This document shows positions 43,125 to 53,113 of a stretch of DNA of 64,000 bases, one piece after another. The notes beneath the pieces are model-generated. The model ran no database searches. It was not told the DNA's origin and saw only the letters and a list, made by a program, of their open reading frames with translations. Numbering within the stretch: the stretch's first letter is position 1; the number at the start of each line of letters is the position of its first letter. The position numbers and the translations under genes were made by a program. Origin of the DNA: Chryseobacterium potabilaquae (GTDB lineage: Bacteria; Bacteroidota; Bacteroidia; Flavobacteriales; Weeksellaceae); assembly GCF_902728265.1 (NCBI RefSeq), contig NZ_CACVBR010000005.1, positions 1-64,000 of the forward strand, written 5' to 3'.

Positions 43125-45182
43125 TTACCAGATTTTGATTCTTTCCTCTGGTTTTTTATAGAGTTTATCTCCAGTTTTCACATCAAACGCATTATAGAAA
43201 GCATCAACATTTGTTAATGGTCCAAAGCTTCTGAAATATCCAGGAGAATGCGGATCTGTTTTTACTTGGTTTATCATGTATTTTTCACTTGATAAAGTTC
43301 TCCAAACCGTCGCCCAGCTTAAGAAAAATCTTTGATCCTGAGTAAATCCACTAATCATACCAGGATTTCCTTTATCTTTTAGATACATTTGCAATGCATC
43401 ATAAGCAATATTTACTCCTCCTAAGTCAGCAATATTTTCTCCATTAGTAAAGGTTCCGTTTACGAAAGTTCCTTTTACAGGCTCATATTTATCATATTGA
43501 CCAGCAAGTGCTTTTGTAGCTTTTTCAAAATTGGCTTTATCTTCTGGTGTCCACCAATCTACCAAATTTCCATCTGCATCAAACTGCGCCCCTGAATCAT
43601 CAAATCCATGGCTCATTTCATGTCCAATAACAGCACCAATTCCTCCAAAATTCACAGCAGCATCAGCATTCGGATTAAAGAATGGAGGTTGAAGAATTGC
43701 AGCAGGGAATACTATTTCATTATTTACCGGATTGTAATACGCATTTACCGTTTGAGGCGTCATTCCCCATTCTGATTTATCAACTGCTTTTCCAATCTTA
43801 TCCAAATCTTTATTATATTGCCATTCTGTAATATTTTGAAGATTCTTGTAAAGGCTACCTCCTTTAGACTCAGGAACAATTTCTAGCTTAGAATAATCTT
43901 TCCACTTGTCCGGATACGCAACTTTTACTGTGAATTTATTCAATTTATTCATCGCTTTCTCCTTCGTTGTTGAAGACATCCAAGCTAAATTATTGATATG
44001 AACAGCAAAGCTTTTCTTTAAGTAGTCAATTAATTCAACCATTTGAGCCTTAGCTTCTGCCGGAAAATATTTTTCAACATACAGCTTACCAAAAGCCTCT
44101 CCTAAAGTTCCATTAATCAACTCATACCCTCTTTTATTAAGTGCCCTTTGCTCTTGTTGCCCTCTTAGATATTTACCATAAAAAGCAAACTTCATATCAC
44201 CTAATTTTTCACTTAGGTAAGAAGCACTTCCATGGATCATATGAAACTTCAAATAATCTTTAATTACAGGAAGATTTTGAGCATTAACTAATTTATCAAA
44301 GTTCTTATAGTAACCAATTTCTCCTACAATTACTTTGTCTGCATTTACTCCCACTTTTTTCAAATAAGAAGGAAGATCTACATTTTTCACTAAAGTAGAA
44401 AGTTCAGACATGGTCTGCGGATTATATTGAAGGGTTGCATCACGAATTTGCTCATTCGTTAAATAGGTTTTTGCTATACTTTTTTCATATTCAACAATTC
44501 CTTTTGCAGCTACTTCAGCATTTTTATACCCAAGCTCTTTAAGCATAGAAGCTATATATTTTTGATATTCCGCAATAGCTTCTGTATTTTTATCATTTAC
44601 TTTCTGATAATAATCTCTACCTAGCCCAAGAGAAGCATCTCCTAAATAAACAGCATTCATTTTAGAATCTTTAAGATCCGCATCTATACCCCATCCGTAG
44701 AATGTGTTTTCACCCTCTTTCGTTACAGAAGCAAGATAATTCTGAAGATCTGTAAGATTTTTAATCGCATCAATTTTATTGATATTATCTTGGATAGGCC
44801 TTATTCCATCAGCATTTCTCTTTTGCATATTCATATAGGTAGCATACAAATCCTGAATTTTCTTCCCTTCGCTTCCATCTGTAAATTTATCTTTTAAAAG
44901 AGAATTTAGGATAGTCATAGAATTATTATCTGTATCTTCAGCTAACTTATTGAAACTTCCCCAAGTTGGTTTATCAGCGGGAATCTTAGCTGTTTTCATC
45001 CAAGACCCATTTACATAGTTATAAAAGTCATCTTGCGGACGAACAGATTTATCCATTAAGCTAATATCAAGACCTGTATCTGTAGTAGCCATTACTGTTT
45101 TAGTAGCCTTAGCCTGTGCACTCACCATACTCTGAGAACAGATTCCTGCTAATAAAAACAAAGAAAGTGTTATTCTTTTCAT
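43125..45182 (-). CDS. M13 family zinc metallopeptidase, second paralog
   Basis: 685 residues with a cleavable signal peptide (about 1-23, ending VSAQ), not a lipobox, unlike its paralog at 37716-39812. The M13 N-domain starts SVRPQDDFYNYVNGSWMKTAKIP. The zinc site is IGHEMSHGFDDSGAQ (HEMSH about 521-525) with NAYYNPVNNEIVFPAAILQP before it and ENIADLGGVNIAYDAL after it. The two proteins are alike along the whole length, so they derive from duplication. The differing N-termini suggest different locations: one soluble in the periplasm or exported, the other membrane-anchored. Confidence 0.93.
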   Translation of the reverse strand: MKRITLSLFLLAGICSQSMVSAQAKATKTVMATTDTGLDISLMDKSVRPQDDFYNYVNGSWMKTAKIPADKPTWGSFNKLAEDTDNNSMTILNSLLKDKFTDGSEGKKIQDLYATYMNMQKRNADGIRPIQDNINKIDAIKNLTDLQNYLASVTKEGENTFYGWGIDADLKDSKMNAVYLGDASLGLGRDYYQKVNDKNTEAIAEYQKYIASMLKELGYKNAEVAAKGIVEYEKSIAKTYLTNEQIRDATLQYNPQTMSELSTLVKNVDLPSYLKKVGVNADKVIVGEIGYYKNFDKLVNAQNLPVIKDYLKFHMIHGSASYLSEKLGDMKFAFYGKYLRGQQEQRALNKRGYELINGTLGEAFGKLYVEKYFPAEAKAQMVELIDYLKKSFAVHINNLAWMSSTTKEKAMNKLNKFTVKVAYPDKWKDYSKLEIVPESKGGSLYKNLQNITEWQYNKDLDKIGKAVDKSEWGMTPQTVNAYYNPVNNEIVFPAAILQPPFFNPNADAAVNFGGIGAVIGHEMSHGFDDSGAQFDADGNLVDWWTPEDKANFEKATKALAGQYDKYEPVKGTFVNGTFTNGENIADLGGVNIAYDALQMYLKDKGNPGMISGFTQDQRFFLSWATVWRTLSSEKYMINQVKTDPHSPGYFRSFGPLTNVDAFYNAFDVKTGDKLYKKPEERIKIW

Positions 45183-45296
45183 TATAATTATAAATTTATC
45201 TAATAAGTATATTTTTTTGATTATTTATTACTAAATATTTCAAATTTCTAAAGTAGCCCAACAATGCTATGTTGCGTCTGATCAACCCTATGAATT

Positions 45297-46547
45297 TTAT
45301 TCTGAAATTAAAATTCCCACCAAATCTTGAATAATTTTCTGTGAAACAAAATATATAAAATCAAGCCTATCAAGATGTGGCAAATATAGTTTTGACGTAT
45401 ATCCTTTATCTTCAATTCTAATCGTATAAAAAACAGTTCCTACTTCTTTTCCATCCTCTCCTTTTCCAGGCCCTGCAACTCCTGTGGTAGACAAGGAAAT
45501 ATTCGTATTAAAAAGTTTTTGGCATCCTTTTGCCATTTCTTGAGCTACCTGCTCACTCACTACTGTATATTCTTGAATTATTTTTTCGGGGACTTTTAGG
45601 ATTTCGATTTTCTTTTCTGTCGCATAAGCAACCATTCCTCCCACATAATATTTTGAACTTCCTGAATTTGAAGTAAGCATTTTCGCCAATTCGCCTCCTG
45701 TACAGCTTTCTGCCGTGGAAACAGTCAAATTTCTTTCTGCTAAAACTTCTGCAAGTATCTTTTCAATTCGATCTTCAGAAGTAGCTATGATATTCTTCCC
45801 GATTAACGGAAATAGCTTTTGAACTTCATTTTCAACCTGATTCTTTAAAACCATCTCATCCCTACCTGTAGCAGTTATTCTCAATTTCACACGAGTTCCT
45901 ATAGGAAGGTATGATAATGCTACATTTTCTGGAAGGGCAAGTTCCCATTCTTCAATGGTATCGGCTAAAACACTTTCCGGAATTCCCACAACAGAAACGA
46001 TTCTCGTATGAATGTAATTAAGATTGAATTTTTCTTTCAGGTAAGGAATTATTTGATTTCTAATCAATGGCTTTACTTCATATGGAACACCCGGAAGACT
46101 AAAACATAACCTACCTTCCTGCTCCATCATGGTACAAGGTGCTGTTCCGTTATGATTTTGAAAAACAACAGATTTGGTGGGAACAAAAGCTTGCTCTTTA
46201 TTTCTTTCTAGGATTTCGAGGCGTCCTCTTTTCTCCATAAGAGCCCTTAAATGATTAAAAGTAACTTCATCCAACGCGATTTCATCATGGAAAAATTCAG
46301 CAAGAGCCTTTTTGGTTTTATCATCTCTTGTAGGGCCTAAACCTCCTGTTGTAATGATGAGATCACCCAGCTCAAAAGCAGATTGTAAGGTTTCTTTAAT
46401 GGTTTCAATTTCATCTGAAATCGTAAAAATTTTTGAAACTTTAATTCCGATATTTTTAAGTTCAGTCGCAATAAAATTAGAATTGGTATCCACCGTATTT
46501 CCTGAAAGAATTTCATCACCAATAGTAATCAAAACAGCATTTTCCAT
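45297..46547 (-). CDS. cinA: Full-length CinA-like protein (competence/damage-inducible A)
   Basis: 416 residues, the usual full length. The N-terminal MoCF/COG1058 domain (about 1-170) has ITIGDEILSGNTVDTNS and IITTGGLGPTRDDKTK and is linked to ADP-ribose pyrophosphatase activity in CinA. The C-terminal amidase domain (about 255-416) has the intact motifs STAESCTGGELA and TTGVAGPGKGEDGKEVG, matching nicotinamide mononucleotide deamidase activity in NAD salvage. The protein is cytosolic and stands alone on the - strand. Confidence 0.93.
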   Translation of the reverse strand: MENAVLITIGDEILSGNTVDTNSNFIATELKNIGIKVSKIFTISDEIETIKETLQSAFELGDLIITTGGLGPTRDDKTKKALAEFFHDEIALDEVTFNHLRALMEKRGRLEILERNKEQAFVPTKSVVFQNHNGTAPCTMMEQEGRLCFSLPGVPYEVKPLIRNQIIPYLKEKFNLNYIHTRIVSVVGIPESVLADTIEEWELALPENVALSYLPIGTRVKLRITATGRDEMVLKNQVENEVQKLFPLIGKNIIATSEDRIEKILAEVLAERNLTVSTAESCTGGELAKMLTSNSGSSKYYVGGMVAYATEKKIEILKVPEKIIQEYTVVSEQVAQEMAKGCQKLFNTNISLSTTGVAGPGKGEDGKEVGTVFYTIRIEDKGYTSKLYLPHLDRLDFIYFVSQKIIQDLVGILISE

Positions 46548-46694
46548 AATTTATGTTAAAAAAAATCTACTGCAAATGACGGAAAATTCTGTGTCGTGTA
46601 CAAAAGAAAATTGTTTTTTTATTTTTCACGTATCTTAATTTGATATGATGAAAAATGATAAAATCAATTAGTAAGTAATTTTCTTTTTTTATTT

Positions 46695-47237
46695 TTATTG
46701 ATTGTGCTTTACCCAAATCAAAGCATCCGTGTTATATCCAATTTTCTGAGCTTTTTCTAAAAATCGTTGACGAATACTTTCAGGGATTTCTGTCGTTCTT
46801 GATAAAATCCAAAGGTATTTTAGACTACTTCCCGCAATCAAAGCATACTTATATTCATCATCAATATCAATCACGTTATATCCTGCCCAAATAGGTTTAA
46901 AGAAAGAAACCTTCAAACGAGCTTCAGTTTTGTCAGTAACAAATCGAGCTTCTCCAACAGATTCTTTCCACTCCTTTTTTACATAATTGTATCCTCTGTT
47001 TTGTACACGAATTGACCCTTGGGGATTTTGAGAATAGGTAGCGGTAAAGTTATCCATATCTTTTTCAAACTTATAATCGAAACGAGCAATTTCATACCAT
47101 TTACCTACATATTTTTCCGCATTAAAATTTTTTACAGCCGATGCTCCTTTAGGAATGCCTACTGAACAAGAATTAAATAAGATTATCCCTAGAACACTGA
47201 GCGAAAAAGGAATTGCAATTTTTTGAAGAGTTTTCAT
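46695..47237 (-). CDS. Outer membrane lipocalin (Blc-like)
   Basis: 180 residues. A lipoprotein signal (ILFNSCSVG, Cys about 24) precedes a bacterial lipocalin domain with the first structurally conserved motif KYVGKWYEIARFDYKFE (about 42-58), VQNRGYNYVKKEW, ARLKVSFFKPIWAGYNVIDID and YALIAGSSLKYLWILSRT (about 131-148). Blc-type lipocalins bind lysophospholipids or fatty acids at the outer membrane under stress. It is monocistronic by appearance. Confidence 0.92.
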   Translation of the reverse strand: MKTLQKIAIPFSLSVLGIILFNSCSVGIPKGASAVKNFNAEKYVGKWYEIARFDYKFEKDMDNFTATYSQNPQGSIRVQNRGYNYVKKEWKESVGEARFVTDKTEARLKVSFFKPIWAGYNVIDIDDEYKYALIAGSSLKYLWILSRTTEIPESIRQRFLEKAQKIGYNTDALIWVKHNQ

Positions 47238-47311
47238 AATAGAAATATTTGTGGGTGTTCCTTTTGAATCATCAAAAATAGTACCTTCACACTATTAAGA
47301 AACCATAAATT

Positions 47312-48046
47312 CTAGGAAAAAACTTTTAAAAAGCCTTCTTTAAAACTTCCGGAAATTTCAATTTCTGTATTATCAGAAAGTAGTGCCGTCCCACTCTTAT
47401 GATATGATTTTACAAAATGTGTATTAATGATATGTGATCGATGTACTCTTACAAAGGGGTTCTCCAAAAGGTCATCAAAATGTTTTAAAAATCTACAAAC
47501 CATTTTTTTTGAACCATCGGTAAGATAAACCTGGGTAAAATTACCGTCGGCTTGAAGCCTGACAATATCTTCTGTTTTTACAACATCAAAACCTTGTAAA
47601 GTAGGAAGAATGAGTTGCTGCTTCTCCGGTTTTAATTTTAAATTTTCTAATAAAATTTTATTACGATTAAGCTCTTCTTTTTTTTCAATACTTTCTGACA
47701 CTTTATTTACTGCTAAAATTAATTCCTGAATATCAATAGGTTTTAGAATATAATAACTAGCCGATTTATTTAAAGCCTGTAAAGAATATTGTGAAAAAGC
47801 AGTAATAAATATGGTTTCATAAGAATAATCCTTCGTGGCTTCCAGTACATCAAAAGCATTTCCAAATGGCATTTCTACATCCAGAAAAACCAGTTCCGGC
47901 TGTGTATCTTTAATCAGAGGAACAGCTTCTTTAATATTTTCAGCTTCTCCTACCATTTCTACCTGAGGACAATACTTTGTAAGATAGTTTCTCAAAACAT
48001 CTCTTGCAATGACTTCATCGTCTACGATTATTGCTTTTATTTTCAT
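47312..48046 (-). CDS. LytTR-type response regulator
   Basis: 244 residues. The receiver domain (about 1-120) has VDDEVIARD and the phospho-acceptor in LVFLDVEMPFGNAFD (Asp about 56), with YILKPIDIQEL at its end. The C-terminal LytTR DNA-binding domain (about 140-244) shows IVRLQADGNFTQVYLTDG, NPFVRVHRSHIINTHFV and LSDNTEIEISGSFKE. It is the transcriptional output partner of the LytS-like kinase 11 nt upstream on the same strand. Confidence 0.94.
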   Translation of the reverse strand: MKIKAIIVDDEVIARDVLRNYLTKYCPQVEMVGEAENIKEAVPLIKDTQPELVFLDVEMPFGNAFDVLEATKDYSYETIFITAFSQYSLQALNKSASYYILKPIDIQELILAVNKVSESIEKKEELNRNKILLENLKLKPEKQQLILPTLQGFDVVKTEDIVRLQADGNFTQVYLTDGSKKMVCRFLKHFDDLLENPFVRVHRSHIINTHFVKSYHKSGTALLSDNTEIEISGSFKEGFLKVFS

Positions 48047-48057
48047 GGGATTGAAAG

Positions 48058-49839
48058 TTATTTAATTGATAATTGATAACTAATATTCACCAATACTCCT
48101 TTTTCATCTTTCTTATCCGTAATTTCACATTGAATATGCTGATGGTACAAATCGTTCAGTAAAGCAATTCTTTCCAAGGTATTTTTCATTCCACGCCCTT
48201 CTCGGCTTTTCTGATGTGGCGTTTTTTGTTTTTTACTTTCCTCTATTCCAATTCCATTATCTTCAATGGTAATTTTCAAATTTTGGGAATCCTTTTCAAA
48301 ACATAATTTCAAAAAACCTTTCTCTGATCTGTAACGAAGTCCATGCCAGATTGCATTTTCAAGAAAAGGCTGAACAAGCATCCCGGGAACTTGCAAGCTA
48401 TGCATACTAAGATTTTCATCAACGGTAATTTCATACTCAAACTTATCGGGAAATCTTGTTTTTTCCAGTGCAAGATAATTATGAAGCAAGTCCAATTCTT
48501 GTTGGAAGGGAATAAAATCTTCCGTTGAATTTTCCATAACTCCACGCATTAACTTAGAAAATTTGGTTAAATATTGATTAGCCTCCAATTCATTATTTGT
48601 TGCAATAAACTGATTAACACTATTTAAACTATTGAAGATAAAATGAGGATTCATCTCTCGCCGGAGTGATTGTAATGCAATTTTTTTATTCTTAATCTGA
48701 ACTTTTTTTAATGTACGAAATATAAAAACAATCAAAACAGTCAGCAAAACTAAAGCTCCCATTAAACTATAATTGAAAACATTTTTTTTACGGATAAGCT
48801 CGTCTTTTAATTTTTTTTCCTTTTCAAGTTGGGCAATCTTCTGCTCTGTGTCTTCAAGAATTTTATCATCAACCAAACTTATATCTTTCGAAACCACTTC
48901 AGGTAATTTCCCCAAAAAATCTCTATATAAATGAACTGAAGCTTCTATATTTTCAGAAATACTATAAAGGCTATCGAGTTTTTTTACATTTTTTTGAGCC
49001 TCCAAAGTATGTCCTCTTTCCAGAGCAATTTTATACGATTTTTTTAATAAATCAATCGCTTCTTCCGGATCATTTTTTTTTATATAAATGTTAGCAAGCT
49101 CCCGAATCTGCTCCACTTCTTTTTTGGAATTTTCTTTTACAAAATCTTCTGTAAGCACTTTCTTTTTAGCCTCAATCGCTTTATCAAATTTCTTATTATC
49201 TACATAGAAATCCGTTAGCTTCTGATTAATTTCCAAAGCCTGTTGAGGAGCTTCTTCCTTTGATATTTTATACGCATTATTTAAATTTTGTTCAGCTTTT
49301 GGAATATTTCTCTGTTGAATATTGACATCCGCCATTTGGCTATAGTTTTTTGCTAGAGCTTCTTGATCTTGATCTTTTTCATTTATTTGAATATTATTTT
49401 GTATGGCTTCTGCTTTTAATTCCGGAGAATTGGAGGAAAGCCTTACGATATCATTAGAATTTACCGCTCTCGTTTTTGAGAAACTCACCTCTGCAGCTCG
49501 AGTATAATTACTAATCGCAGGAGTAATTTTATTTTGCTTTTCTTGTGATTGTGCCAGTTTTCGGCTCACTCTTTCAATATTAGGCTTGTCTTTTAATCGT
49601 TCATAAATATCCTTAGCCTTGATGTAATATTCTTCACTTTTGGAGAAATTCCCATTATTGAAAAAAGTTTCCCCAATATTATAGTAAGAATCGGCTTGTC
49701 CGGATTCATCTTTTGTATCGACAGCTTTTTTAAGCTTCTTACTCTCTTGTTGAATATCATCCACAAGTGTATTTTGCGAATACAATGTATTCGCAAAAAG
49801 GATTCCTATAAAAACTGCAAAAAGTTGAAGCATTTTCAT
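48058..49839 (-). CDS. LytS-like sensor kinase with TPR sensor region
   Basis: 593 residues from the ATG at 49839, preferred over one 39 nt upstream because it opens the signal peptide (KMLQLFAVFIGILFANTLYSQ). The periplasmic part (about 25-355) is built of TPR units (ADSYYNIGETFFNNGNFSKS, ANIYIKKNDPEEAIDLLKKS). A membrane segment (about 365-388; FNYSLMGALVLLTVLIVFIF) leads to the His_kinase domain (about 400-480) with the phospho-His in REMNPHFIFNSLNSVNQFI, then an HATPase with ITIEDNGIGIEE and GRGMKNTLERI. It pairs with the LytTR regulator; the ligand of the TPR region is unknown. Confidence 0.92.
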   Translation of the reverse strand: MKMLQLFAVFIGILFANTLYSQNTLVDDIQQESKKLKKAVDTKDESGQADSYYNIGETFFNNGNFSKSEEYYIKAKDIYERLKDKPNIERVSRKLAQSQEKQNKITPAISNYTRAAEVSFSKTRAVNSNDIVRLSSNSPELKAEAIQNNIQINEKDQDQEALAKNYSQMADVNIQQRNIPKAEQNLNNAYKISKEEAPQQALEINQKLTDFYVDNKKFDKAIEAKKKVLTEDFVKENSKKEVEQIRELANIYIKKNDPEEAIDLLKKSYKIALERGHTLEAQKNVKKLDSLYSISENIEASVHLYRDFLGKLPEVVSKDISLVDDKILEDTEQKIAQLEKEKKLKDELIRKKNVFNYSLMGALVLLTVLIVFIFRTLKKVQIKNKKIALQSLRREMNPHFIFNSLNSVNQFIATNNELEANQYLTKFSKLMRGVMENSTEDFIPFQQELDLLHNYLALEKTRFPDKFEYEITVDENLSMHSLQVPGMLVQPFLENAIWHGLRYRSEKGFLKLCFEKDSQNLKITIEDNGIGIEESKKQKTPHQKSREGRGMKNTLERIALLNDLYHQHIQCEITDKKDEKGVLVNISYQLSIK

Positions 49840-49968
49840 AAAACAAAGATATACATATATATGCTTGCTCAAAAACAATCCACCAAGTGAAATCCTCCTT
49901 TCACCAAGTCTTCAAATTTCCCTTACTAAATCAACATAATTTTACAGTAGAAACTTAAACGATAAATT

Positions 49969-50643
49969 ATGAAACTAAGAGTTTTTTTATTATTCGGATT
50001 ATTAATTCTGGGAGGTATTATAAATGCTCAGGATGTAAAGAAAAATTCAATTGAGGTAACAGGGATTGCCGAAATGGAAGTAGAACCAGATGAAATTTTT
50101 TTCAATATCGGAATCAAAGCCGATAATAAAAATGAGTTGGCTGACAATGAAAAAAAGCTATTTGAAATCTTGAAAAACGATGGAATAAAAAATGAAGATA
50201 TCAAATTCAAATCCATGTATCAGAACCCTTATTCAAAAGCTACAAAATTCACCAAAAGTTTTCAATTCAAAGCTTCCACAAAAGCCAATATAAGTAAGCT
50301 GTTTGAAGATTTAAATCAAAAATGGATACATAATCTAAGTATCGCAGAAGTTAAGAATACCCAAATTTCAAATTATAGAAAAACGGTTAAAATAAATGCA
50401 TTAAAAGCCGCACAAGACAAAGCTAATTATCTATTGGAAAGTATCAATAAAAAAACAGGAACACCTCTTGAAATTATAGAAATTGAGGATTACATGAGTG
50501 ATACTATCGTTCCATTAGCATACAAAGCTCAAATAAGCAATATTCAACTCAATGCAGAACCGGCAGCAGCTGACTATTCTTTTGACAATATTGAAAATAT
50601 TAAACTGAAATATAGCATTAAAGTAAAATACGAAATCCTTTAA
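49969..50643 (+). CDS. SIMPL (DUF541) domain periplasmic protein
   Basis: 224 residues with a signal peptide (about 1-20, ending INAQ). The mature protein is one SIMPL/DUF541 domain: IEVTGIAEMEVEPDEIFFNIGIKADN (about 27-52), SFQFKASTKANISKLFEDLNQ in the middle and IKLKYSIKVKYEI at the end. Members such as E. coli YggE protect against oxidative stress and can form periplasmic or outer-membrane-associated oligomers. It is co-transcribed with a vWA protein 11 nt downstream and divergent from the LytS-like kinase. Confidence 0.88.
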   Translation: MKLRVFLLFGLLILGGIINAQDVKKNSIEVTGIAEMEVEPDEIFFNIGIKADNKNELADNEKKLFEILKNDGIKNEDIKFKSMYQNPYSKATKFTKSFQFKASTKANISKLFEDLNQKWIHNLSIAEVKNTQISNYRKTVKINALKAAQDKANYLLESINKKTGTPLEIIEIEDYMSDTIVPLAYKAQISNIQLNAEPAAADYSFDNIENIKLKYSIKVKYEIL

Positions 50644-50654
50644 AACACAAAAGT

Positions 50655-51851
50655 ATGACAACTATTAAAACATTAGCATTAGTAATAGTAATAGGAGCAG
50701 TTGCATTTCTAAATGCTCAAAATTCCTCAAACAGAATAGGTTTTAGTAAGCCTCTATCCAAAAAAACGATTATTCAAAATGATGGAGAATACTCAGTTAC
50801 TATAAGCAAAGATAATAAAATTCAAGTCGCTCTTTTATTGGATACCTCTAACAGTATGGATGGCTTAATAGATCAAGCAAAATCAAGATTATGGAATATT
50901 GTCAATACCCTGACTACGTTAAAATATAACGGAAAAGCTCCTCAAGTAGAAATTGCACTTTATGAATACGGTAACGATGGAATTCAGGATGAAAACTATA
51001 TAAGACAGGTAACTCCTCTCACTCAGGATTTAGATTTGGTATCTGAAAAACTATTTGCATTAAAAACAAATGGAGGAAGTGAATATTGTGGTGCGGTGAT
51101 TAAAGATGCATCCATGAATCTAAATTGGGATGGAAATGATAAAAGTATGAAACTGATTTACATTGCAGGCAATGAACCTTTCGATCAAGGGAAAATCAAT
51201 TATAAAGAAGTGATTACCAATGCAAAAAAGAAAAACATTTATACCAATACAATTTTCTGCGGCAGCAAAGAAGAAGGAATCAGCAGTTATTGGCAAAATG
51301 GAGCTACCCTTGGAGAAGGAAAATATTTTAATATTGATAGTGATAGAAAAGTAATCTATATTGAAACGCCCTTTGATGTAAAAATATCTGAATGTAATAC
51401 TCGATTGAATGATACGTATATTTATTACGGAAGTCAGGGTGCTGAGTATAAGAAAAAACAAATTGTTCAAGATAAAAATGCAGAAGTACAATCTGCCTCC
51501 AATGCAGTTGAAAGAGCTGTAGCCAAAGCTAATAAAAATGCATATCAAAACGTGCATTGGGACTTAGTAGATAAATCGGCAAAAGACTCAGATTTTATGT
51601 CAACATTGAAAGAAAGCGAACTCCCTGCGGAACTAAAAGGAAAAAGTAAAGAAGAAGTTAAAAAAATTGTGACTACAAAATCTGCAGATCGTGAAAAAAT
51701 TCAAAAACAAATTGAAGAGCTTTCGAAAAAGCGTCAAAGCTATATTGATGCCGAAATGAAAAAAAGAGGAAGTTCGGATGCTGATGATCTTGGAAAAGCT
51801 ATGGAAAAATCTATTTTAGAGCTCGCTAAGAAAAATGGATACAGTTCATAA
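50655..51851 (+). CDS. Secreted vWA-domain protein
   Basis: 398 residues with a signal peptide (about 1-22, ending FLNAQ). A von Willebrand factor A domain (about 55-245) carries the metal-binding MIDAS sequence LLLDTSNSMDGLIDQAK (D-x-S-x-S) and the later Asp/Thr sites in YEYGNDG and TNGGSEYCG. The C-terminal part (about 270-398) is a Lys/Glu-rich coiled coil with ELSKKRQSYIDAEMKKRG. vWA domains bind partner proteins through a divalent metal. The close linkage to a SIMPL protein suggests a joint envelope function. A perfect hairpin follows. Confidence 0.85.
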   Translation: MTTIKTLALVIVIGAVAFLNAQNSSNRIGFSKPLSKKTIIQNDGEYSVTISKDNKIQVALLLDTSNSMDGLIDQAKSRLWNIVNTLTTLKYNGKAPQVEIALYEYGNDGIQDENYIRQVTPLTQDLDLVSEKLFALKTNGGSEYCGAVIKDASMNLNWDGNDKSMKLIYIAGNEPFDQGKINYKEVITNAKKKNIYTNTIFCGSKEEGISSYWQNGATLGEGKYFNIDSDRKVIYIETPFDVKISECNTRLNDTYIYYGSQGAEYKKKQIVQDKNAEVQSASNAVERAVAKANKNAYQNVHWDLVDKSAKDSDFMSTLKESELPAELKGKSKEEVKKIVTTKSADREKIQKQIEELSKKRQSYIDAEMKKRGSSDADDLGKAMEKSILELAKKNGYSS

Positions 51852-51870
51852 TTGTAATTACAATAGCATT

Positions 51871-51911
51871 AATTTCGTGTTTCGAGTGTATCTTGAAACA
51901 CGAAATTTTAT
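51871..51911. terminator. Bidirectional terminator
   Basis: AATTTCGTGTTTC (51871-51883) pairs perfectly with GAAACACGAAATT (51895-51907) around an 11-nt loop. It lies between the convergent vWA and FAD oxidoreductase genes and runs into the latter's stop codon. Confidence 0.8.
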
Positions 51912-53113
51912 CTATCAAATTTAAAATATCTGGATAATGGATGTTTTTTTCCTTTCATAAATAAAGAAGCCATTTTCATTCCTATTACTGAAAAAGTAAT
52001 TCCATTTCCTCCAAAACCCAGCACAAAATAGGAATTTTTAAACTCTTTATGTTCTCCTATATAAGGAAGTCCATCCTTAGTTTCTCCAAAAGTTCCGGCC
52101 CATACAAAATCTGTGTAGAAATGATAATCAGGTTTTATTTTTTTCAAAATTTTCACTATTTCTTTTTCTTTTTTGCTCAGTAATGCGTCACGTTTTTCTG
52201 CATTGTAAAAATCCTCGTCTCCACCGCCAATCAATAACCGTCCATCATCTGTTGAGCGCATATACATATAAGGTTCATCTGTATTCCAGACTAAAATATT
52301 CGTGATATTTTTAAATTTAGCTACATCTATTTCCGAAACTAAAGCATAGGTACTTTTCAAATTAACAAAATTTTCTTTAATTAAATTTTTACTTTCATAT
52401 CCTATACAGTAAATCACTTTTTTTGCTTTAATCTGAAATCCTTGATCTGTGATGGCTACATTATATCCTTTGAAATACTCAACATTCGTCACTTCGGTCT
52501 TATCATAAATTTTTAATCCCTTTTTTTCATTAAAAATTAATAATTCATGAGCAAATTGGAATGCGTCTATACTGGCTCCTTGTGTAGATAAAATACCTCC
52601 AAATGTTTTTTCAAACCCATACTTATTGAGTATCTCTTCTGGAAGAAGCCAACTTACATCAAATCCTGCTTCTTTTCTTTTTTCAAACTCTTCCTTCAGT
52701 CCATCGACATCCTTCTTTTGCGAGGCATAATAAAGGGATTTTTTTCTTTTAAACCCTGCTTTAGAGCCTATTTTATGGGTCAACTTTTCAATGGCATCAA
52801 TAGCATCCGAACAAGCTTTATAACTTTCTACAGCTCCCTTTTCCCCAATCATTTCTACAAGTTCAAAAAGAGGAATATCAATTTCATATTGCAGCATCGA
52901 AGTGGTAGCAGAAGTACTTCCATTACAAATCTCACGCTTATCAATAATTATTGCTTTGTATCCGTCTTCTATCATTTGATGCGCAATAAGACTTCCGGTA
53001 ATTCCACCTCCAATAATTAACACATCCACTTCTTCATTACACTTCAATGAAGGATAAGATTTTATCAATCCGTTTTTTAAAAGCCAAAAAGGTTCGTTAG
53101 ATTTAAGATCCAT
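51908..53113 (-). CDS. FAD-dependent oxidoreductase of the DAO (glycine/D-amino acid oxidase) family
   Basis: 401 residues from the ATG at 53113; an ATG 24 nt upstream is less likely because the family starts near MDLKSNEPFW. The Rossmann dinucleotide motif is DVLIIGGGITGSLIAHQM (about 31-48), followed by IIDKREICNGSTSATTSMLQYEID, a family hallmark around the flavin. C-terminal flavin-binding motifs are WAGTFGETKDGLPYIGEH and YFVLGFGGNGITFSVIG. Such proteins oxidise amines or amino acids, but the substrate is unknown. It is divergent from a SpoIIAA-like gene, 113 nt away. Confidence 0.9.
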   Translation of the reverse strand: MDLKSNEPFWLLKNGLIKSYPSLKCNEEVDVLIIGGGITGSLIAHQMIEDGYKAIIIDKREICNGSTSATTSMLQYEIDIPLFELVEMIGEKGAVESYKACSDAIDAIEKLTHKIGSKAGFKRKKSLYYASQKKDVDGLKEEFEKRKEAGFDVSWLLPEEILNKYGFEKTFGGILSTQGASIDAFQFAHELLIFNEKKGLKIYDKTEVTNVEYFKGYNVAITDQGFQIKAKKVIYCIGYESKNLIKENFVNLKSTYALVSEIDVAKFKNITNILVWNTDEPYMYMRSTDDGRLLIGGGDEDFYNAEKRDALLSKKEKEIVKILKKIKPDYHFYTDFVWAGTFGETKDGLPYIGEHKEFKNSYFVLGFGGNGITFSVIGMKMASLFMKGKKHPLSRYFKFDR

